From: CAVRTJ01 sp046704825 | GTDB lineage: Bacteria; Acidobacteriota; UBA4820; DSQY01 | Direction: 5' to 3' | Length of the DNA stretch: 26,619 bases | NCBI GenBank assembly: GCA_046704825.1 | Contig: JBJKRE010000035.1 | Coordinates: 1-26,619, forward strand | Notes under the pieces: model-generated | Database searches by the model: none | What the model saw: only the letters and a program-made list of their open reading frames with translations | What the model was told of the DNA's origin: nothing | Position numbers and translations under genes: made by a program | Shown here: positions 22,747-26,619 of the stretch, one piece after another | Layout of the letters: each line of letters opens with the position of its first letter | Position numbering within the stretch: the stretch's first letter is position 1

Positions 22747-23556
22747 CTACACGTCGCGGTAGAAAACGAGCCCGCTGAGGTCGAGGTCCGTGACCCCGGG
22801 CACCTTCCACGCGACCTGTTCCACTTCGGTGATGTCCTCCTGATCGCCAAGCCTGCCGTTGATGGCCACAGCCCCGCCGCGCGCCACAACCTCGACTTCG
22901 AGGTTCGCTGTGGCGGGGTTGATGGCGAGGTTGGCTCTGATCTTGCTGGCCAGCGCCAGGTCCTCCATGGCGGCCTGCGACTCGGGCGTCTGCTCGAAGC
23001 ACTTCTGCTTCACCGACGTCGCGACGATGTCGCAGGCTTCGTCAATGTCGATGTATTCGAGATTCAAAACGATGTCGTACAGGGTGGGATCGCCCCAATC
23101 CACGCCGTAGAGGTAGTGGGTCCACTTCTTGCGGTCGCTGTCCATCTTGTGGATGTAGGCCAGCGCCTCGCCGTGCCCCACCTTGAGGCGGTCCTCCACC
23201 ATGCTGAGCCTGAACTCGGGGGGCGCGATGATGCGCGTCCTCACGACGTGGCTGACGCCGCGCAGGAGGAGGTGCCCCGCGTTGCCGTGGTAGATGGCGT
23301 CCCCCTGGCGGACCTCCTCCGTCAGCGCGGCCTGTATGAGCGTCAGGTAGACGTATTTCTTGTGTTTGAAGCGGTCCCAGAAGGTCGGCGGCTTCTCCAG
23401 GGCGTCTCTCAGGTCGGCCTGGTTCACGCCGAAGGCCGCGGCCTTCTCCACGATCACGTCGCGGTCGATGCAGCGGTAGCCCAGCTTTTCCGCGAGACAC
23501 TCGGCCAGAATCTTCCCCCCGCTGAACGAGCCTCGCGAGATGGTGACGATAGCCAT
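22747..23556 (-). CDS. CK-B: cytidylate-kinase-like protein with C-terminal BON domain
   Basis: 269-residue soluble protein. Residues 1-200 are the cytidylate-kinase-like fold (PF13189): VTISRGSFSGGKILAECLAEKL (variant P-loop with SGGK), YRCIDRDVI, YHGNAGHLLLRGVSHVVRTRII (the R-T-R segment fits the nucleotide-binding region). Residues about 205-265 are a BON-like domain (KIRANLAINPATANLEVEVV, AINGRLGDQEDI), a small fold that usually binds lipids or membranes or mediates protein contacts. It shares its architecture with the first half of CK-A but lacks the TM tail. It is the first gene of the minus-strand block, led by a near-consensus promoter. G7 (23563-23569) lies 6 nt before the ATG, which is preferred over the open frame reaching 23595. 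Confidence 0.85.
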   Translation of the reverse strand: MAIVTISRGSFSGGKILAECLAEKLGYRCIDRDVIVEKAAAFGVNQADLRDALEKPPTFWDRFKHKKYVYLTLIQAALTEEVRQGDAIYHGNAGHLLLRGVSHVVRTRIIAPPEFRLSMVEDRLKVGHGEALAYIHKMDSDRKKWTHYLYGVDWGDPTLYDIVLNLEYIDIDEACDIVATSVKQKCFEQTPESQAAMEDLALASKIRANLAINPATANLEVEVVARGGAVAINGRLGDQEDITEVEQVAWKVPGVTDLDLSGLVFYRDV

Positions 23557-23884
23557 CCGGGTCCCCCCCTTCCCCGGCTCGAAGTGCCCGTCCACACGGC
23601 ATACCGGGTGCTTGTGGTCAAAGTATAGGGGGGGGCCGGGCGGTTGTCAAACGGGCCCGCGACCCCGTCGGACGCTTGAGGGCCATATCCCCACCAGGGG
23701 TGCAAAAATCCGGGCCTAAAGCCCCACGCCCCGGCAGCGGACCGGGCGGCATGCGGTCATTTTCGACGGGCGGGCCTAACATTACCATCTGGCCTCGCTC
23801 CGCGTGCCACGAGTGACCGGTTCCGAAAGGGGATGGAAGCCGTCGCCGGGGGGAAGCGAGCACAGGGGAGGGCGGACGAACGCT
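23557..23884. other. 328-bp divergent intergenic region between CK-B and the sirohaem genes
   Basis: No credible gene. It holds the strong CK-B promoter (minus) on the left. Ahead of the sirohaem genes only a weak candidate is visible: TAACAT (23777-23782) with CGGTCA 17 bp upstream. GGGGAG (23865-23870) may serve as a distant ribosome-binding site for the gene at 23885. No riboswitch-like structure was recognised. Confidence 0.6.
23622..23650 (-). promoter_or_regulatory. Strong sigma-70 promoter of the CK-B / TauE-3 block
   Basis: On the minus strand a perfect TTGACA (23645-23650) and TATACT (23622-23627) are 17 bp apart. This is the closest match to consensus in the window. Transcription should begin near 23615, giving a leader of about 60 nt before CK-B. 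Confidence 0.8.
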
Positions 23885-25582
23885 ATGAAACCGGGAAAGG
23901 TCTACATCGTAGGAGCGGGTCCGGGGCACCCCGAACTGCTCACGCTGAAGGCGGCGGAGCTCTTGCGCACGGGCGACGTCATCGTCTACGACCGGCTCAT
24001 CCAGGAAGAGGTGCTCGCCCTGGCCAAGCCGGCCGCCGAGCGGATCTACATGGGGAAGCCCGTCGGCAAACACGACTCCCGTCAGGACGAGATTCACGAA
24101 ATGCTTGTCCGGAAGGCCCGCGAGGGCAAGACGGTGGTCCGGCTCAAGGGGGGCGACCCCTTCGTCTTCGGGCGGGGCGGGGAGGAGGCCGAGTACCTGG
24201 CCGCGCGCGACGTCCCCTTCGAGATCATCCCCGGCGTCACGTCGGCCCTGTCCGCGCCGCTGAGCGCGGGCATCGCCGTGACGCACAGGGACAGCGCTTC
24301 TTGCGTGGCCATCGTCACCGGGCACGAGGCCAGGGACGAGGAGACCCGCCTCGACTGGGACGCCCTGACGAAAATGCCGACCCTGGTCTTTCTCATGGGG
24401 GTCAAGAACGCAGGACGGATCGCGCGCCGGCTGATGGACCGGGGGCGGAGCCCCGACACACCCGCAGCCATGATCCAGATGGCCTTCTGGCACGACGAGC
24501 ACGTGGTGGTGGGCACCCTGGCCACCATCGCGGACGACATCGAACGGGAGGGCATCCGGCCGCCCGCCACCTTCGTGGTCGGCGAAGTCGTAAGGCTGAG
24601 GGAGAAGCTGCACATGGCCACGCGCGACCTGAAGCGCCGCCCGGACGGAGATTCGCGTTTCGACCCCGCGCCCGCGCCGGATCAGCTGCTGAGGCTCGCC
24701 ACGGGCGGGCTCGCCACGCAGGCCCTGGGCTTCGCGCTCCACCACCGGCTGTTCGACGCGCTCGAGGAGGACGCCTCCGCCGAGGACCTCGCCGCGCCCC
24801 GCGAACTGAACGTCCAGGCCCTGTCGGAAATCCTGGACGCGCTCGTGGCCGTGGGGATCCTGGAACGGCGCGACGGGCGCTACCGGAACCTGGAGCTGGC
24901 GTCGAGATACCTGCGCGAGGCGTCATCCCAGAGCCTGCGGCCCGCACTGCTGCTCCAGGCCCGCACCAGCGCGCCCTGGCCCCAGCTTGAATCGTACGCC
25001 AGAGAGGGATGCAAGGATTTCTCGGCGGCTGGTGACGAGAGCGCCTACGAGGCCTCGTGCGAGAGCCTGGCACGCTTCGCGGCACCGGCCGTGGCCGAAC
25101 AGCTCGACCTCAAGGCCTCGGGCCCGGTCCTGCTCCTGGGGTGGGGCGGCGAGGCTTACCGCCAAGCCTTCACGGCCCGCTGGCCTGACCTCGCCTACAC
25201 GGCCGTCAACCCCTTCGCCTCGAGCAGCCGCTCGGCCGGAGCGCCATGCCCCATTCCGGAGGGCGGGCCGTTCGGGACGATCCTGCTGTCCGGCCTTCTC
25301 GCCTCGTGCGACCGCGGGCAGGTCCAGAAGGTCCTCGAACAGTCCGCAGGTGCCCTCGGGGCGGTCGGCACGATCGTGCTCCACGACAGCTTCCTTCCGG
25401 TCAGCGTCCTGCCCCCGCCCGAAGTGGTCCTCGGCGGTCTGGGGCGCCACGTGATCCGGGGCGGCTGCCGCACGTGGTCCATCGGGCGCCTGACGGACGC
25501 CTTGACGGGCCTCGGCTTCGGCGACATCGCCAGCAGGGCGCTCCCTGCCGGAACGGTGCTGGTGACGGCCCGGCGGGGCTGA
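23885..25582 (+). CDS. cobA: Uroporphyrinogen-III C-methyltransferase fused to an O-methyltransferase-like domain
   Basis: 565 residues. Residues 1-245 are SUMT (TP_methylase, PF00590), which methylates uroporphyrinogen III twice to give precorrin-2 on the way to sirohaem and cobalamin: VYIVGAGPGHPELLTLKA, VVRLKGGDPFVFGRGGEE (84-101), PGVTSALSAPLSAGIAVTHRD (116-136), FLMGVKN. After a linker, residues about 265-345 form a winged-helix dimerisation region and 395-565 a Methyltransf_2-like domain (FGTILLSGLL, GTIVLHDSFL, WSIGRLTDALTGLGF). In the latter the SAM motif I is degenerate (VLLLGWGGEAY at 415-425 instead of LLDVGGGxGxY), so it may no longer bind SAM. Usual SUMT fusions are to HemD or SirC; this one is unusual. 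No strong ribosome-binding site precedes the ATG. sirC follows after 24 bp. Confidence 0.92.
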   Translation: MKPGKVYIVGAGPGHPELLTLKAAELLRTGDVIVYDRLIQEEVLALAKPAAERIYMGKPVGKHDSRQDEIHEMLVRKAREGKTVVRLKGGDPFVFGRGGEEAEYLAARDVPFEIIPGVTSALSAPLSAGIAVTHRDSASCVAIVTGHEARDEETRLDWDALTKMPTLVFLMGVKNAGRIARRLMDRGRSPDTPAAMIQMAFWHDEHVVVGTLATIADDIEREGIRPPATFVVGEVVRLREKLHMATRDLKRRPDGDSRFDPAPAPDQLLRLATGGLATQALGFALHHRLFDALEEDASAEDLAAPRELNVQALSEILDALVAVGILERRDGRYRNLELASRYLREASSQSLRPALLLQARTSAPWPQLESYAREGCKDFSAAGDESAYEASCESLARFAAPAVAEQLDLKASGPVLLLGWGGEAYRQAFTARWPDLAYTAVNPFASSSRSAGAPCPIPEGGPFGTILLSGLLASCDRGQVQKVLEQSAGALGAVGTIVLHDSFLPVSVLPPPEVVLGGLGRHVIRGGCRTWSIGRLTDALTGLGFGDIASRALPAGTVLVTARRG

Positions 25583-25606
25583 CGGACGGATCACGGGAGA
25601 ATCCCG

Positions 25607-26254
25607 ATGAGCTACATGGTCAACCTCCGGCTGGAAGACCGCGACGTGCTCGTGGTGGGCGCGGGCGGCGTGGCCGCGCGCAAGATCGCCGGACTGCTGG
25701 CCGCGCGCGCAAAGGTCCGGGTCGTGGCCCCGGCCGCGTGCGAGGCGGTCGAACGGCTGGCCGACGGCGGTCGCATCGAGTTGGAAAGGCGGGGCTACCG
25801 GCCCGAGGACGTGGAGGGCGCCTTCCTGGTCATGGCCGCCACCGACGACGAGGCCCTGAACGCAGCCGTCTCACGGGACGCGACGCGCCGGGGGTGCCTC
25901 GTGAACGTGGCGGACCGCCCGGCCCTGTGCACCGTCACGCTTCCGGCGGTGGTCCGCAGGGGCGACCTGACGCTGGCGGTGGCCACGGACGGCCGGTGCC
26001 CGGCCATGGCCCGGGCCCTGCGCGAGGAGCTGGAGGCCCGCTACGGGGAAACCTACGGCGAGGCCCTGGCCCTCATGGGCAAGCTGCGCGACACCATGCT
26101 TTCCCTGCACTGGGAGAGCGCCCGCATTCAGAAGGTTCTCGCAGAGATATACGCCGACGGACTCGTCGAGGTCGTCGGCTCGAACGACGCGGGAGCGCTC
26201 ACCGCGCTCCTCCGCCGCCGGCTCGGCCCCGCCTTTCCGATCGAGGGCAGCTGA
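25607..26254 (+). CDS. sirC: Precorrin-2 dehydrogenase / sirohydrochlorin ferrochelatase (SirC/Met8/CysG-N type)
   Basis: 215 residues. It oxidises precorrin-2 with NAD+ to sirohydrochlorin and, in the bifunctional members, inserts Fe2+ to give sirohaem. The N-terminal Rossmann motif is VLVVGAGGVAARKIAGLL (about 14-31), followed by VRVVAP, a short acidic stretch, VMAATDDEALNAAV, GCLVNVADRPALCTVTLPAVVRRGDLTLAVATDG (about 104-137) and the CPAMARALREELEARYG helix. The C-terminal 70 residues are the helical dimerisation/chelatase part. Whether it chelates iron cannot be decided by eye. Start 25607 has CGGGAGA 6 nt upstream. It is co-directional with the SUMT fusion (24 bp), forming the sirohaem pair; hemC and hemD are not in the window. 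Confidence 0.93.
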   Translation: MSYMVNLRLEDRDVLVVGAGGVAARKIAGLLAARAKVRVVAPAACEAVERLADGGRIELERRGYRPEDVEGAFLVMAATDDEALNAAVSRDATRRGCLVNVADRPALCTVTLPAVVRRGDLTLAVATDGRCPAMARALREELEARYGETYGEALALMGKLRDTMLSLHWESARIQKVLAEIYADGLVEVVGSNDAGALTALLRRRLGPAFPIEGS

Positions 26255-26272
26255 GCTCACTCCCGCCAGGCG

Positions 26273-26295
26273 AAAGGGCGGGCCGAAGCCCGCCC
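26273..26295 (-). terminator. Hairpin terminator of the right-edge gene
   Basis: An 8-bp all-GC stem (26276-26283 with 26288-26295). Read on the minus strand, the loop is TTCG closed by C-G, the very stable UUCG tetraloop, and the stem is followed by TTT (26273-26275). It lies 75 bp after the stop of the right-edge gene; on the plus strand it could also slow transcripts leaving sirC. Confidence 0.55.
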
Positions 26296-26369
26296 ACCCG
26301 GACAAGAATCGTCCTACGCGGCGGCCGGGGAAGCCCGTTTTCGTTGACGGGGGCCGATTAAGAGTCGTT

Positions 26370-26619
26370 TCAGGGGCACCCGTCCTTCTCGTCGATCAGG
26401 ATGCTGACGTCGTCCACGTACCAACCCTCGGTGCCCGTACAGCCCGCCCAGCAGGTGTAGGTGTACATGACGAACTTGAAGCGGAACTGGGTCGCCCCGG
26501 CGAAGGCGCTGAGCGGAACGGCGATCTCTCTCCACGACAGGTCGCCCGCGTCCAGGTAGAACGATTCGTTGCGGACCCAGTTGGTTCCACCGTCAGTGGA
26601 GATCCAGACGCGTGCGCGG
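26370..26619 (-). CDS. C-terminal end of a secreted beta-sandwich protein (runs off the right edge)
   Basis: The last 82 residues and stop are visible, beginning RARVWISTDGGTNW and ending LIDEKDGCP. The pattern VWISTDGGTNW, then WREIAVPLSAFAG, TQFRFKF and a GWYVDDVSILIDE ending is that of jelly-roll or MAM-like modules at the ends of secreted peptidases and surface proteins, where the WYVDD segment closes the sandwich. Cys pairs (CWAGC and the final CP) suggest an exported, disulfide-bonded domain. Nothing upstream is visible, so the enzyme class is unknown. Convergent with sirC and probably unrelated to the transport locus. Confidence 0.75.
   Translation of the reverse strand, partial: RARVWISTDGGTNWVRNESFYLDAGDLSWREIAVPLSAFAGATQFRFKFVMYTYTCWAGCTGTEGWYVDDVSILIDEKDGCP

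Noticed and set aside
23640..23884. Sigma-54 type -24/-12 promoter or riboswitch ahead of the sirohaem genes
   Set aside because: No TGGCAC-N5-TTGCA match and no recognisable aptamer core were found.
23618..24745. 375-codon minus-strand frame opposite the SUMT gene
   Set aside because: The plus strand encodes unmistakable SUMT motifs; the minus frame also crosses the CK-B promoter.
1..26619. tRNA or rRNA genes, CRISPR arrays, insertion sequences, phage genes
   Set aside because: None seen on either strand; the only tandem array is the 7-bp repeat at 7012-7060, which has no spacers.

Overview
The window is GC-rich, gene-dense DNA from a Gram-negative bacterium. An OmpH/Skp-type periplasmic chaperone, several exported or inner-membrane proteins, a hydrogenase-maturation HypF and sirohaem-synthesis enzymes are present. 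The gene families would fit a sulfur-metabolising anaerobe (Desulfobacterota-like or a neighbouring phylum such as Acidobacteriota), but nothing here fixes the taxon. No rRNA, tRNA, CRISPR array, insertion sequence or phage gene was seen. The edges hold partial genes: the 5' part of hypF on the left (minus strand) and the 3' end of a secreted protein gene on the right (minus strand).

Layout. 1-770: hypF (-). 1003-1608: OmpH/Skp (+), closed by a strong terminator. 1857-9117: plus-strand histidine kinases HK1, HK2 and HK3, with single-domain receiver RR1 after HK3. They are interrupted by a minus-strand pair, a TauE/SafE permease (TauE-1) plus a TIGR02186-type membrane protein. 9131-23556: an uninterrupted minus-strand block of twelve genes. 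Read 5' to 3', these are a cytidylate-kinase-like protein with a BON domain (CK-B), TauE-3, TIGR02186-3, TauE-2, TIGR02186-2, two tandem PEP-synthase-like proteins (PEP-2, PEP-1), a membrane-anchored cytidylate-kinase-like protein (CK-A), TauE-4, receiver RR2 and kinase HK4. 23885-26254: divergent sirohaem genes (+), a uroporphyrinogen-III methyltransferase fused to an O-methyltransferase-like domain, then sirC. 26370-26619: the tail of a secreted protein (-).

How it may work together (inference). Four TauE/SafE permeases (a family that moves sulfite and organosulfonates), three partner membrane proteins, four paralogous HAMP kinases, two output-less receivers, two odd nucleotide-kinase-like proteins and two PEP/ATP phosphotransfer proteins sit beside sirohaem synthesis, the cofactor pathway of sulfite reductase. 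The simplest reading is a regulated sulfur-oxyanion transport or stress module in which His-Asp phosphorelay, PEP/ATP-dependent phosphotransfer and nucleotide-kinase-like proteins are coupled. I know of no described system with this composition. The kinases have diverged: HK1 has lost the phospho-accepting His and HK2 has Gln where the catalytic Glu should be, so the set looks like active kinases plus sensor pseudokinases. Many genes after a gap start behind an unusual run of five to seven Gs used as the ribosome-binding site, and several consensus-like sigma-70 promoters can be placed.
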